Part shown: piece after piece, positions 25,974-39,600 of the stretch
How positions within the stretch are numbered: the stretch's first letter is position 1
How the letters are laid out: every line of letters begins with the position of its first letter
Source of the DNA: Chondrosia reniformis
Lineage: Eukaryota; Porifera; Demospongiae; Chondrillida; Chondrillidae
Reading direction: 5' to 3'
Assembly: GCA_947172415.1 (NCBI GenBank)
Contig: OX359198.1
Span: forward strand, 1,023,401-1,087,400
DNA: 64,000 bases
Notes under the pieces: generated by a model
What the model was told of the DNA's origin: nothing
The model's database searches: none
What the model saw: the letters and a program-made list of their open reading frames with translations, nothing else
Position numbers and translations under genes: made by a program

Positions 25974-26605
25974 CTGTGCATGAATCATACAACACCCTTG
26001 CTTGTAGGATTCATGTATAGCTAATGCTTCACTGTGTAACATCCCTTTCTTGTTTCTCTACTTTTTATGCCATCCCTACATCTTCACTATTTTTGTAGAA
26101 AATTTTTAATATTTCTAGTTTCTGTACTTTTTATGGAGCATGGGCTAGGAATTAGATTCATATAATTAAAATCATTTTGGTTTCGCAATTTTCGACTGAT
26201 TATGACGTCATTAAAATGGCGACTTTATTGAGGCCTTGACTCTAGGGTCATGAAAACCGTCATGCTCAATAATAGCGTTATCGCTCTCGCTTCTACAAAA
26301 GAATACAGCTCGGAAAATTTGCAGTAGTTTCGTGTAACAATTAGTCCAAAAGCTTATATAGTTTTTTAGTTATGGCTGACGAAGAATAAGAAGAAGAAGA
26401 ATATGAAGAAGACGAAAATGGGAATTTTTAAAGTTTATTATTTCGCCAGCGGGACATATCCGCTTGCTTTTAAGGTCTATTTAGAGTATGTATATTGTAT
26501 ATTTAGCTATACAAAGCCTTGTTTTGTCGATTTTCGGCCTATTTCGGGATTTCGCTCCTATACCAATGTATGGGGAAAACGAAAAAAACTGTATATATAA
26601 ATAAT
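25966..26605. mobile_element. Truncated copy of the CTAGA...CTGA hairpin element
   Basis: Starts inside the loop of the element's 5' hairpin (CATTAGCTGTGCATGAATCA), directly fused to CLN6 copy 1. It runs to the GTATGGGGAAAACGAAA region and lacks the terminal hairpin. The interior is almost identical to 26830-27430. It carries a TGACGTCA palindrome (cAMP-response-element type) near 26200, followed by ATTAAAATGGCGAC. Confidence 0.85.
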
Positions 26606-26636
26606 AATAATAAATAATAATAATCTAATCATCACT

Positions 26637-26716
26637 GCATCCTAGAACATCTCCAAAGATGTTCTAGGATGCAGTCTGTTGGCTCCCAGAAATACCCTGA
26701 AACCCTTCAGTTGTTA
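26637..26716 (-). repeat. Short retrotransposon fragment, same as 6733-6803
   Basis: About 75 bp match the 5' part of the non-LTR fragment beside receptor A (GATGCAGTCTGTTGGCTCCC ... CCCTTCAGTTGTTA). In A this runs directly into the receptor's 3' flank; here the flank is interrupted by the hairpin element at 26717. Confidence 0.85.
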
Positions 26717-27469
26717 CTAGAAATATTAAAAATTTTCTACAAAAATAGTGAAGATGTAGGGATGGCATAAAAAGTAGAGAAACAAGAAAGGGATGTTACA
26801 CAGTGAAGCATTAGCTGTGCATGAATCATACAACACCCTTGCTTGTAGGATTCATGTATAGCTAATGCTTCACTGTGTAACATCCCTTTCTTGTTTCTCT
26901 CCTTTTTATGCCATCCCTACATCTTCACTATTTTTGTAGAAAATTTTTAATATTTCTAGTTTCTGTACTTTTTATGGAGCATGGGCTAGGAATTAGATTC
27001 GTATAATTAAAATCATTTTGGTTTCGCAATCTTCGACTGATTATGACGTCATTAAAATGGCGACTTTATTGAGGCCTTGACTCTAGGGTCATGAAAACCG
27101 CCATGCTCAATAATAGCGTTATCGCTCTCGCTTCTACAAAAGAATACAGCTCGGAAAATTTGCAGTAGTTTCGTGTAACAATTAGTCCAAAAGCTTATAT
27201 AGTTTTTTAGTTATGGCTGACGAAGAATAAGAAGAAGAAGAATATGAAGAAGACGAAAATGGGAATTTTTAAAGTTTATTATTTCGCCAGCGGGACATAT
27301 TCGCTTGCTTTTAAGGTCTATTTAGAGTATGTATATTGTATATTTAGCTATACATAGCCTTGTTTTGTCGATTTTCGGCCTATTTCGGGATTTCGCTCCT
27401 ATACCAATGTATGGGAAAACGAAAAAAACCGTGTCATCCCTACATAGGGAGTACTACCGTACTCCCTGA
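26717..27469. mobile_element. Full-length 753-bp CTAGA...CTGA hairpin element
   Basis: The receptor A flank (TTGTTATATAGCATGTAGG) is the empty site; here the element interrupts it, with TA on both sides. The 5' end is a ~245-bp near-perfect hairpin (GATGTAGGGATGGCATAAAA ... TTTTATGCCATCCCTACATC). The body holds TGACGTCATTAAAATGGCGA and an acidic GAAGAAGAAGAA stretch. The 3' end is the GTAC-TACC-GTAC hairpin ending CTGA. It encodes no transposase. The superfamily is unresolved: the CTGA end recalls Helitrons, but the hairpin sits too close to the end. Confidence 0.88.
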
Positions 27470-27659
27470 TATATATAGCATGTAGGAAAATGGTATACCT
27501 ATACGAATTGGATTTTTCATGATCAAATTAAATGGTTGATTATTATATTTATAACAAAATACATATTGCACCCAGCATGCATGTTTATAATACCTGCAGT
27601 ATATTTTAGGATTGTATTAAGTGAAGTTTATATTCATTAGCTTATAATTGTTGGTGATA

Positions 27660-30600
27660 TTAGACAATGTCTTTTCCTTGAGAAATATCATCATCAGTCA
27701 CATATCCACTCTGCATACCTTCTTTATCATTCCCCTAGAGTAATAAGGTATATAGATATCTTGAAGTTTGAATCTTAATTTTTCTATATATATACGTATA
27801 TTATATACGAATATATCATAAGAAGAAGAATATAGCTTTTTAAATAGCATGTAGGAAAATGGTGTATTAGATTTTTTGATATATAAATAATCAAGAGTCC
27901 CTATAGCTATTATATTCCTCAATGCTTACCTCATATTTATCTAATTTAGCCGACAGTTCATTTATCTTGTTTTGCAAAACTTTAATTGTCTCTGTCATAC
28001 CCACATTAGAGGGAGCAGTTATTTTAGATCCTTTATAAGTTGGAAGACTAAAATTCAGTGCTGTATCGATACTATTATCATTTCTTATCCGATATAATCC
28101 CACCATCTGCATATAGAAGCAATGGATATATAAATATTATGCACATGTACCTATGTATAATATTATGTGTATATACTCTATCTACACATATGTGTATAAA
28201 AGGTATATATATGTATGTTCTATGATCAGTAAACTTGATTATATTAAACTTATGTACATATTAATTTTTGGAGACATTAAGAAATGCCATTGAACTGTGT
28301 AATAATATGATTTTAAAAACTGGAATATACGTATATACAGTATACTGAGAAATGACTATATACAGCTTCTTAAGATTAAAGAAATTATTACATAATATTC
28401 ACACATGCAGTGGCTTACTCTCGGTATGAAAAGCAGGCTTAGTATAGCAAATACTGATAGAATTATTCCCAATGAGAGAACAGCATAGCGGACATTTTGA
28501 TCAATCAGAGCTTGTAAAATACCGATAGGAACGAGTGGAATGCAGGCCACAACAGTGCAATACACACACGCGGCAATGTACTTTGAGTCATTCAGAGCCT
28601 TGATGTTAACTTTGCGGTTCTCAAATGCCAAGAATACTCCAATAACCAGGTAGATTGCCTTATAGGCAAAGAATGTTATGAACACAGGAAGAGAGCCCTC
28701 AGATATACATAATAGGGTTAGATCTCTTGACATCTATATTCAACATATATATATATATATATATATATTAATGATGTTTCTAACAATGGTGTATATACGT
28801 ACGCATGCATCAGTATTAGTGTGACTAAAGATTTGTACTGTGATTATCCTAGGATTCATTTGTATATCTCTCTCTATATATGGACTATAGTGTTCTCATG
28901 TCTGCTATATATACAGTACAAGTTACAATATAATATATTAATGCTGTATTATACAATCAAGTACTCTACACAGGGCAAGTTACTAATTTATAGAGATGCA
29001 AATGATCATCTTCAGTGTATACTAAGGTGTGAAAAGGTAATTGGTAGACCATGTGTGTTCTATATACCTTGTACAAACTACTAATAATATGCAGAAGTTA
29101 AATGATTTTTCAAGCCCGCATGCATCAGTATTAGTGTGACTAAAGACTTGTACTGTGATTATCCTAGGATTCGTTTGCATATCTCTCTCTCTATATATAC
29201 TATATATGGACTATAGTGTTCTTATGTCTGCTATATATACAGTACAAGTTACAATATAATATATTAATGCTGTATTATACAGTACTTACCTCCCTTTTCT
29301 GATCCTTCACATTTTCTCTTGTTGCTGGCACTGATGTGACAATTATTAGATAAATAATGTCTATTGTCAATAATATGACAATAGCAATCAACAACGTCCA
29401 ATCCTTGGGTGGCTGAAGGGAGTGCATGAATTACAGAATAATGTCATTTAAAACATTTATTATATGTAATACTATATATATGTACGTATATACATAATAC
29501 AATAATTGTATTATGTGTATACATACGTACATACACCATTGTTAGAATCTATATCTACTTTAGAGTAAAAGGTCTATAGGGAATTAAACCTAGTGAGAGA
29601 TTATAGCATGCATTAAATATTAAAATACATATACTGACCCAGTGGAGAAGAAGAGAAAACTCTTATATCCTCATCTCCTCATGCATCTGTATCCAAAGCT
29701 CTCACTAGGTTTAATTCCCTATAGACCTTTTACTCTAAAGTAGATATAGATGTACCTCAAATGCCAGCTTGCTCTTTTTCTTCAGAGAGGAAAAGATAAA
29801 ATATATCCTCCAAGTCTTCACCAGCAGGGAACCAAATATCAGAGTGAAGCCAATTGAAGCCACCCAAAGAGTAATCTAAATAATACATGTTATAATATGA
29901 TTCATTATATGATATCGTCATTAATGTAGTGTATATATATAAGTACTAATGACAGCTAATGTATTATATAATGTACATATATATATATATAATATATATA
30001 TTCATTATTGTTCCAGCTGTTTTATATACCAATTTATAAGACACTTATACAATTAAAGGAAATGTGAAAATTTACATGAAAAATATATTCATCTCACAAT
30101 TATAGTAAAACACTTGAGCAATGGGATAGAGGCCGGCATATGGTATATTCCGGCACATATGTACGTATGCTTACATTACAGAGGTAACGCATGACTTGGT
30201 GACTCTCTATTATGCCCAGGAGTATCACTTCCACATACATCACGATAGCACCCACACAGATGATCACATTAATTACTGGACTTGTCAGTCTTATGAATCT
30301 AATTAACCAAAAAATGTAAATACATTTATAGCATTACAAATATAATCCTGTGCGTTACGTATACATGTATACGTATATAACCATAATTAGTAAAAATGAC
30401 CATGACGTATATAACCATAATTAAGGGCTTTCTTTGTCAACTTGATCATAGCCAATTGTTCATATATAGCCATGCAGGAGCTCGAGCCTTGGAAAAGCAA
30501 GTATCATTCTGTTGCATTTATATACAGTACCAGTCACATCTAGGCCCATGCAGTCAAGCTATATATATGTATGTGTATTTACATGTAGCAGTTTGTCCAG

Positions 30601-33600
30601 TCTCTGTTCACATTACATATATACGTATATACATGCAAGTTTTCACCTGGGCCAATGACCTTATATACGTATATAACCCACTTATATATAAGCTGCTGTA
30701 AATTATAATAAAATAGCACATATATATAGTATATACTTGAAAAATCTAAGTATGTATAAGTTACAACCCATATGCATGCAATGTATACATGCATATATTG
30801 TACATTCTGTATTTTCTGTATATAGGTCCACTTATAAGATACTCACTTCTTCTTGAAGAAAATAAGATTGAAAACCATGCAGATGAGTGCATAAATTATG
30901 CCAATGATAGCTGACGATGTCATTATAGCAAATAGTGCAGTATCAATCTCAGCGATACCATCATGTGGTATTCCATCTATATATACACAAATATACATAC
31001 AAACTAATCTCCCAGGCAATATATACATGTTAATACTTACACCCCATTGAGACAGAAAGAGCTATATAATAATAAATAGGGGGCATTTCTACAGTGTACA
31101 GCGAGAATTGCTGATTAATAGGATATACAGTGTGAACTAGTTCATAACAGGAAGTGTCCAGTTCAAATGCCAGGGCAATGGGGTATATAAATCAGTTATA
31201 GCCCATAAAATTAGCCAGAATATACTTACTCTGCCCCAGCTTGCCTCGGCCTCGTATATATATATATATTATATATGTTCTGGCTACAGTCCTCACTTCT
31301 GGGTTATAGCTATATACTATTGTAAATATGTCTGATAGCTATTAGTTATTAGATGACAGGGATTTCTTCTGTACCTTATCTTGAATTCAGATGGTTCATC
31401 TTTTTAAGTCTTTTGAGTATCCACAGAATCTGATGCAGTTGGTTCTTTTAGGATTAAGACATTTCAATATCGAGGGGTCTTCTTCAGCAACTCAAAAGAC
31501 CCCCAATGTTGAACATCCGAATCCTAAAAGAACCAACTGCATCTCTAGACGCTCAAAAGACATAAACAGATGAACCATTTCAAAGATGTGCATTTCTTAG
31601 TTACAATCTTATGTGGGCATACGTACGTACTTGGAAAAATAATACTTTCAGCTTCCAACTCAATGTGTTTACTTTTTCTGCTGTAATTACCCACTGTTCT
31701 TCTCCTGATATCATTCCCATCAAAATAATACTGAGTGACATTGGTTATTATTCCCAGACGATCACCAGTTGTTTCATTAAACTTCAAAGGACCCTATATG
31801 TACATGAATTGAAAGAGTAAATAAAAAATAAAATGCATGGGATCCTATAAAATATAGAGACCAATTATGATTTATATACATGTACATGCATACTGCTAAT
31901 TATAAATTGCTTACTGATGCCCCCATGGGATTACTGAAGTTTATGTGAATGTTGGAAAAGCTTTCTAGCAATTCTTTGGCAATCTTTGAATTCGATGCTC
32001 GGTTATTGGAACTTATATCAAGAGGGTTGAATCCATTGAACATATCTGGATCCTTGCTCAAGGTGCTATTCAGAACTAGACTAACTGCCAAGATAGCATC
32101 AAAGGCAGGCATAGCATATGTGTTTGCATTAATAATTTTTCCCATGTCGCTAAGCCTGTTATAATAATCATTATTAATTTCAGATGCAGTCTATATAAGC
32201 AGAGATATGTATTTATATATAGACACATGTTACAATATTGAATAATGCTTTAAATGCATACATACAGTGTACCAACCTTATTTGTAAATTTGACTTTCAC
32301 GTCTGAATTTGACACTCGTTGACTACTAAATGCAAATGCATTGTTGAGTGCTACTTTGAGGTGACTACCGTCACATTTTCTAAGCAACACATTAAAAACT
32401 ATCTTGACGTTTTTCAGAGATTGTGATTACGCATATATATGCATATTACAGAGGTTTACTCCATTCAAATATTTCCAACCGTACAAGCCATAATATTATG
32501 CATATATAAACCGTACAAATATACAGGAATTGGTGTTTATTATTACAGTTTGTCTCTAGTGATACATAGTGTATATAAATATATACTTAAATGGTATATA
32601 AGGATCAGGGGATGTATAATTTGAATATATATACAGTGCAAGTTACAATATACTAAGGTAATCTAATATAATATATATAATATAAATAAATAAATAATAT
32701 AATATAATATAATTAATTCATATGGCTCCAAGAAAGAACCTAAAAACAAAATGGGCATATCATCATAAAGTTTAGGGTATAAAACTCATTTTAAATTAAG
32801 GGATTTTTGATTTAGGCCTCCGTTTGTTAGAAAACAGAGGACAAAGTCTGCATATAAAAGGCCATAGGACTATAGAAAACATATGGGAAATTTATATTGA
32901 AACAATGTGTTATATTAATAAAAATTATCAATTTGTCATATAACTGTGAAATCAACATATATCATGGTACATGTGTATAAGAAACGTCTGGCGAAGTTTT
33001 GCTTAATTAAATGAGCAAAATAATCAAGATACAATGAAGAATTCAAAGTTACGATTGCGCAAGCTGGTGATGTATTGTGATGTTCTTCTATTGCGTCACC
33101 AACACCTTCGTATGTCGCTCGGTACACACATTTTGAGAATCTTGTGACGTTGCGAAAACGTCACCGCCTCGTTGCTAAAGAAGATCATCCTTTCGAGAAC
33201 GGCTATGACAAGTCGACGCTCTCCTACGAGAAGGAGCTACCGAATAAGAGAGTTGTAGCGAAGGTTAGATAAAGCGTATTTGTATACGTTCATGCTAAGT
33301 TTAAGCCAAAAGTGTTGCTATATATATTGATGTAAAGAAATAAAAGAAATTCGTTTAGACGACCATAATAAAACTGTGGTACTTTAAGCTCCGTCATCTC
33401 TTCTTATGTTTTCTATTACTTATCCATGTGTGTACGTGTGCAGGAGTGTAATTGGATACGTAGGGGTGGATTTGGATAAATATGCGTGCGTGCAAGCTCA
33501 TGAGTTGAGTTGAGATGAGTTGAGATAATGAGTTTCACTATAATGAGATTCCACTCTATATACAGTGCAAGTAAATTCATGTACACATTCATATATATAT

Positions 33601-36600
33601 AGGGCGTGGCTTCTATTTTCGGACACCATTAATAATCGGACACCTGATCTCAGCCGTTCATTAATCGATTGTCGTCATTCTTGGCACGTCACACGAGTAC
33701 ACTAAGATTACTAGCCCTGCCAAGTTTGAACTAGATCTGCGCTTCTTTAACAGAGTTACAGTAGAAATATCGAAGTGTCTGGAAATATATATTTTCGGAC
33801 AGATAGCATGTATTTTCGGACAGCGAAGCGTACGTCGCAAGGCGCAGGTATTTGCTAACTCTTTCTACATTGCCGAATGGGTACAGACTTGTGCTAATTA
33901 GGACTAAAATTTCAAAAGAAAACTCTCTTCCACGAAGGAGCTAGGGAACTTTTAATATGGGTGGTCGGGGTCACGAATTTTCGGACACTAATTTAATAAC
34001 TTCCGTTGTGAAATTTCGAATTTGCTACTTATTTGCGACCTAGAAATCGAAGACCGGTGCATAACTTTACCTTTTATCTGTTTTAGAGGACCTACCACGC
34101 ATCTTAAAGGTATGCCAAAGACTTTCCATAATTGTATTTGTAAACATAGGGACTAACTGTCTGAGGTACATATTTGTGGCTTCTTGCTATACAAACTAAT
34201 TGATAACTCATTGAACAGCACAACACAAATGCTTTCTTTTGGACCTCCAGATCTAGACATGGCTAGCTTTGTACCATTTCATTCTGGTGATGAAATTCAG
34301 CCACTTGAGTCACGTATAGTGAGATCTCAGTCCAAGATTGCAATGAAAATTCAGTTACCTCCTCAACGGTGTCCAACCTACAGAGAATATAGCACCACCA
34401 GTGTTGAGAGGGCCTATAAGGCTGTCACTATGGGTGAAATGAGTTTGAGAAAGGCTGCTGAAGAGTATGGTGTTCCTCGATCTACTTTACATGATAAGGT
34501 AAAGGGAAAGAGTGCAATTAATGTAAAGAGTGGCACCAAGAAGTACCTTAGTGATGGAGAAGAAGCCAAGCTAGTAGAGTTTTTAGCCGGGTGTGCTACA
34601 GTTGGCTATGCCAAGTCTAGAAAAGAGGTACAAGCAATTGTACAACAAATAGTTAGTTTGAGGGATCCACACATAGAGATAACAAAGGGGTGGTGGGATT
34701 CCTTTAAGCACAGACACCCTGAAATAACATTGCGCCAAGCAGAGCCTCTATCATACGCAAGAGCTGTTGCCACAAATCCACAAGTAGTGGAAAAGTACTT
34801 CAGTCTACTTGAAGAAACTATGGAAGCAAATGGCTTGACTCGCTGTCCTGGCCAAATATTTAATTGCGATGAGACAGGAATGCCTCTCGCACATAAGTCA
34901 GCAAAAGTTGTATCCTTGGTAGGACAGAAGCATCCATATGCCATTACATCTGGCGAGAAGGCACAAATCACCGTATTAGCATGTGCTAGTGCCAGTGGAT
35001 ACACTATACCACCCATGGTCATTTTTGACAGAAAACAGTTACAAGTAGAAATGACCAGAAATGAGGTACCAGGCACTTTCTATGGTCTTTCAGACTCTGG
35101 ATGGATGGATATGCAGCTCTTTGAGGAGTGGTTTAAAGGTCATTTCTTGGTTCATGCTCCATCTGCTAGGCCTCTACTTTTGCTCCTAGATGGCCATTCT
35201 TCACACTACAACCCTAGGCTTCTCAGAATTGCTGCAGAGGAAGGAGTGATTCTACTCTGCCTACCGCCGCACACCACCCACCTTCTGCAGCCATTGGATA
35301 ATGGGACATTTTCCTCTCTAAAGGATCATTGGCGAAGAGAGTGCCAGAAATTTTATGCTGAGAACCCAGGTAAGGTCTTAAATCGCAGAAATTTTATGGG
35401 AGTATTCCACAAGGCCTGGGTTCGAGGAATGACCATCAGCAATGTTATAGCATGCTTTCGCTCAGTAGGAGTATATCCTTTAGATAAACAGGTAGTTGTG
35501 TCACAGCTCCCTTGTGAAAATGGTATGAGCCCTACCCGTGAAGTCCCTATGCCCTATGTACCCTTCTGTACACCAAGAAGAGGTGAAACTCCTGGACCTC
35601 GTGCAGCTGATGACGAGTCACTGAAGCACACCATGGCCACCTACTCATCTGATGAAATAGAGAGCTTCCAAGCTAGACTGCAAGCGTCTAAAAACTCACG
35701 ATATGCAGTCTGGTTGGAAACCTTCCACCCAAGAGCACATGAATCAACAAGAGAAGATACATTAGGAGTAATATTGAAACGCCCTATGCCACCAGCTCAA
35801 TACAAAAAGCTACAGAGCCATCCTACTTGTGGGCGTGTACTTACCAGCCAACAATGTATTCAAGAATTAGCTGAAAAGGAAGAGAAAAAAAGGAGACAGG
35901 AAGAAGAAAAAGAGGAAAGAAAGAAACAGCGTGAGAAAAAGAAGAGGGAAAAGGAAGAAGAGAAGAAGCAGAAGAGAAAAAAGCAGGAAATAAAGAAGAC
36001 CCTTTGTGAAAAAAAACTAATGAATCAAGCATCATTACAGATAGGTATATACATGACTCATTAAGAAGCACATACAGATCTAAATATATATATAACATGC
36101 ATAATTACAAATTAAACTCACCATATGTACATTCTCTTTGCATATAGTGACTTCATCTGCACAGCATGATGAGGAATTTACAATGGAAGAGGTGAAAAAA
36201 TTTCAGTGCCGATTGGAGGAGGGGTATGACTTACCCGATCCACGTTATTCAATGTGGCTTAAACAGATTGGTATCAGGCCTAGTCCAAAAAAAAAATCCT
36301 GCAAAACGTCCAGTATACAGACAACTGTCCATAACTTGGATGAGGAGAAGGCACAGACATCTTGTTTGGATGGGCAATGCAAACACCCCAAGGCCAGAAA
36401 ATGGATTGGCTGTGACAGTTGCACTCGGTGGTACCACTGCCTCTGTGCAAAAGTACCACATAAGAAAGCCACATTAGTCAATTTTACATGTTCTAATTGT
36501 CTCTAACTGATGCATTTGACATGTGAAAGCATTTGTTTGGACTTACTGACTATATTTATACTCTAGCTTGTCATTATTATATACAATGTATTATTCTGGT

Positions 36601-39600
36601 AGCTTCAGAAGTAATATGTTAACTGCATATCCAGGAGAATCATCACTCACACTACAGCTGGTTTATTACCCAAAATATTTGGTATGGATGCATAAAAAAG
36701 GATCTTATATATACTAAAGTCCTGTGCTTGGATTTACTTTTCCGAGGTATAACACTGGCGTAGGAAGCAGGGGGGCGCCCCCCCCAAGCACCAGCGAAGG
36801 GGGGCTGGGCCCCTCCTAAAAATAGGGCAACACTGCCAAGTTGTGAAGTTCATACAATGAAGGTATGAATACCACAACTTGCCCAATATAGTAGCCAGTC
36901 TGTTGTACTGGACTGATGTCTGAAGTTGCTAAAGCCTCGCAGTGATTAGTCTCGCGTACGGCTAGCAGTAGCCCATTCATTTCCCTGCACTGTCCAAGTG
37001 TCTCCTGCCGCCATTTTGTATTGCGCAAGTGGAAGGAGTTTTGTATAGTTTGAGTTTGATTTAAAGCTGTGACTACATAGGCAATGAAATAACAGTATAT
37101 TAAAACGTCAAAAAATTTTTCGCTCGCTTCGCTCGCAAACCTTACTCACATTATTACAGCCCCCCCATTCTTAAACTACTTCCTACGCCCCTGTATAATG
37201 CATTATTCATGCCCAATAAGCTTAGGGTGATTTGTTTTCATTTAGAACTGTCAATTCTAAATTAGAGTTATTCTAAATTGAAGGCTGTTGACATTTAAAA
37301 ACTGTTACCCAGTGTCCGAAAATTCGTGACCCCGACCACCCATATTTAAAGTTCCCTAGCTCCTTCGTGGAAGAGAGTTTTCTTTTGAAATTTTAGTCCT
37401 AATTAGCACAAGTCTGTACCCATTCGGCAATGTAGAAAGAGTTAGCAAATACCTGCGCCTTGCGACGTACGCTTCGCTGTCCGAAAATACATGCTATCTG
37501 TCCGAAAATATATATTTCCAGACACTTCGATATTTCTACTGTAACTCTGTTAAGGAAGCGCAGATCTAGTTCAAACTTGGCAGGGCTAGTAATCTTAGTG
37601 TACTCGTGTGACGTGCCAAGAATGACGACAATCGATTAATGAACGGCTGAGATCAGGTGTCCGATTATTAATGGTGTCCGAAAATAGAAGCCACGCCCTA
37701 TATATATTAATTGTCCATGTGTAGGAATAAGGAGTGCTATATTAAGCATGTTTAAATACAATCAAGTACTACACAGTGCAAGTTACAAAAATTTACATGG
37801 ATGCAAGTGACTCCCAAGATAATCACACTGAGGTATATAATATAATACGGATGCAAATGACTCCCAAAATAATCACAATCAGGTATATTAAACGCTACAA
37901 GACTTTAGCCACACTGAAATTCTCAACTGCTGCATACAGAGTAGTAGTCTGTACAGATCATATAAGGTTAAACGCATGGCCTTCCAATTACCTTTTCACA
38001 CCTTAGTATAGACTGAAGATGATGCATCTGGATGCCATTATCAGCAAAAATTCAAGTCTCATGCAGGGGATCTCAGCCAATAATCACCGCAGATTTGACT
38101 TGCCTTGAGTGTCAGCTAGGAGTACCATTGGTTGCTTGCATGCATTCACATAAACAACAGGGTTAGAGACGATTTGGTAACTTGCACACAAGGGACATTG
38201 TTCATGAAATAAATTAAAGGCCCCAGCCTTTATGTCCCTGTGTGCAAGTTACCAAATCGTCTCTAACCCTGTTGTTTATGTGAATGCATGCAAGCAACCA
38301 ATGGTACTCCTAGCTGACACTCAAGGCAAGTCAAATCTGCGGTGATTATTGGCTGAGATCCCCTGCATGAGACTTGAATTTTTGCTGATAATGGCATCCA
38401 GATGCATCATCTTCAGTCTATACTTAGGTGTGAAAAGGTAATTGGAAGGCCATGCGTTTAACCTTATATGATCTGTAGAGACTACTACTCTGTATGCAGC
38501 AGTTGAGAATTTCAGTGTGGCTAAAGTCTTGTAGCGTTTAATATACCTGATTGTGATTATTTTGGGAGTCATTTGCATCCGTATTATATTATATACCTCA
38601 GTGTGATTATCTTGGGAGTCACTTGCATCCGTGTATAAATTTGTAACTTGCACTGTGTAGTACTTGATTGTATTTAAACAAGCATAATATATAACACTCC
38701 TTATTCCTACACATGGACAATTGCAAGTAAAAAATGAATAAAAACATAAGAAGAGAAGACAGAGCTTTAATTACCAAAGTTTTAATATATACGGTCGACT
38801 AAACGAATTTCTTTTGCATCAGTATAGGGACAATTCTGCCTCAAAATTAACGGGAACGTATACAAATACGCTTTATCTCACCTTCGCTACAACTCGCTTA
38901 TTCGGTAGCTCCTTCTCGTAGGAGAGCGTCGACTAAGACAGAGTTTAAATTACCAAAGTACGAATTTCTTTTACATGCATCAATATATAGCAACAATTCT
39001 GGCTTAAACTTAACATGAACGTATACAAATACGCTTTATCTAACCTTCGCTACAACTCGCTTATTCGGTAGCTCCTTCTCGTAGGAGAGCGTCGACTTGT
39101 CATAGCCGTTCTCGAAAGGATGATCTTCTTTAGCAACGAGGCGGTGACGTTTTCGCAACGTCACAAGATTCACAAAATGTGTGTACGGAGCGACATACGA
39201 AGGTGTTGGTGACGCATTCGAAGAACATCACAATACATCACCAGCTTGCGCAATCGTAACTTTGAATTCTTCATTATATCTTGATTATTTTGCTCATTTA
39301 ATTAAGCAAAACTTCGCCAGACGTTTCTTATACACATGTACCATGATATATGTTGATTTCACAGTTATCTGACAAACTGAAATTTTTTATCAATATAACA
39401 CATGGTTTGCATATAAATTTCCCATAGGTTTTCTATAGTCCTATGGCCTTTTATATGCAGACTTTGTCCTCCGTTTTCTAACAAACGGAGGCCTAAATAA
39501 AAAATCCCTTCTTTTAAAACGAGTTTTATACCCTATACTTTATGATGATATGCCCATTTTGTTTCTAGGTCCTTTCTTGGAGCCATATGAATTATTTAAT

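Larger units (their letters stand above)
33602..37698 (+). mobile_element. Pogo/Tigger-type DNA transposon (Tc1/mariner superfamily)
   Basis: A 4.1-kb element flanked by TA, with ~387-bp terminal inverted repeats (33602-33988 and 37312-37698) starting GGGCGTGGCTTCTATTTTCG. Each repeat carries five copies of a TCGGACA word (ends, ~33634, ~33795, ~33815 and the inner edge), plausible transposase binding sites. It contains one transposase gene and a later MITE insertion (36753-37193). The two inverted repeats are nearly identical, which suggests recent activity. Confidence 0.92.

Noticed and set aside
26717-27469. Helitron
   Set aside because: The end CTGA and a 3' hairpin fit loosely, but the 5' end is not TC, the hairpin directly abuts the terminus and no Rep/helicase is present. 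Left unclassified.
32936-33127. 63-codon ORF conserved in both arms of the 7-kb element
   Set aside because: Present only because the arms are recent inverted copies; no motif or start context supports a protein.
34606-35076. 156-codon ORF antisense to the transposase
   Set aside because: Shadow of the real coding frame; codon pattern and domains support the plus strand.
37776-38653. Mirrored ORFs (MQVTKIYMDASDSQDNH and MQVTNLYTDASDSQDNH)
   Set aside because: They are the two arms of the palindrome read outward; identity reflects the inverted duplication and not a gene.
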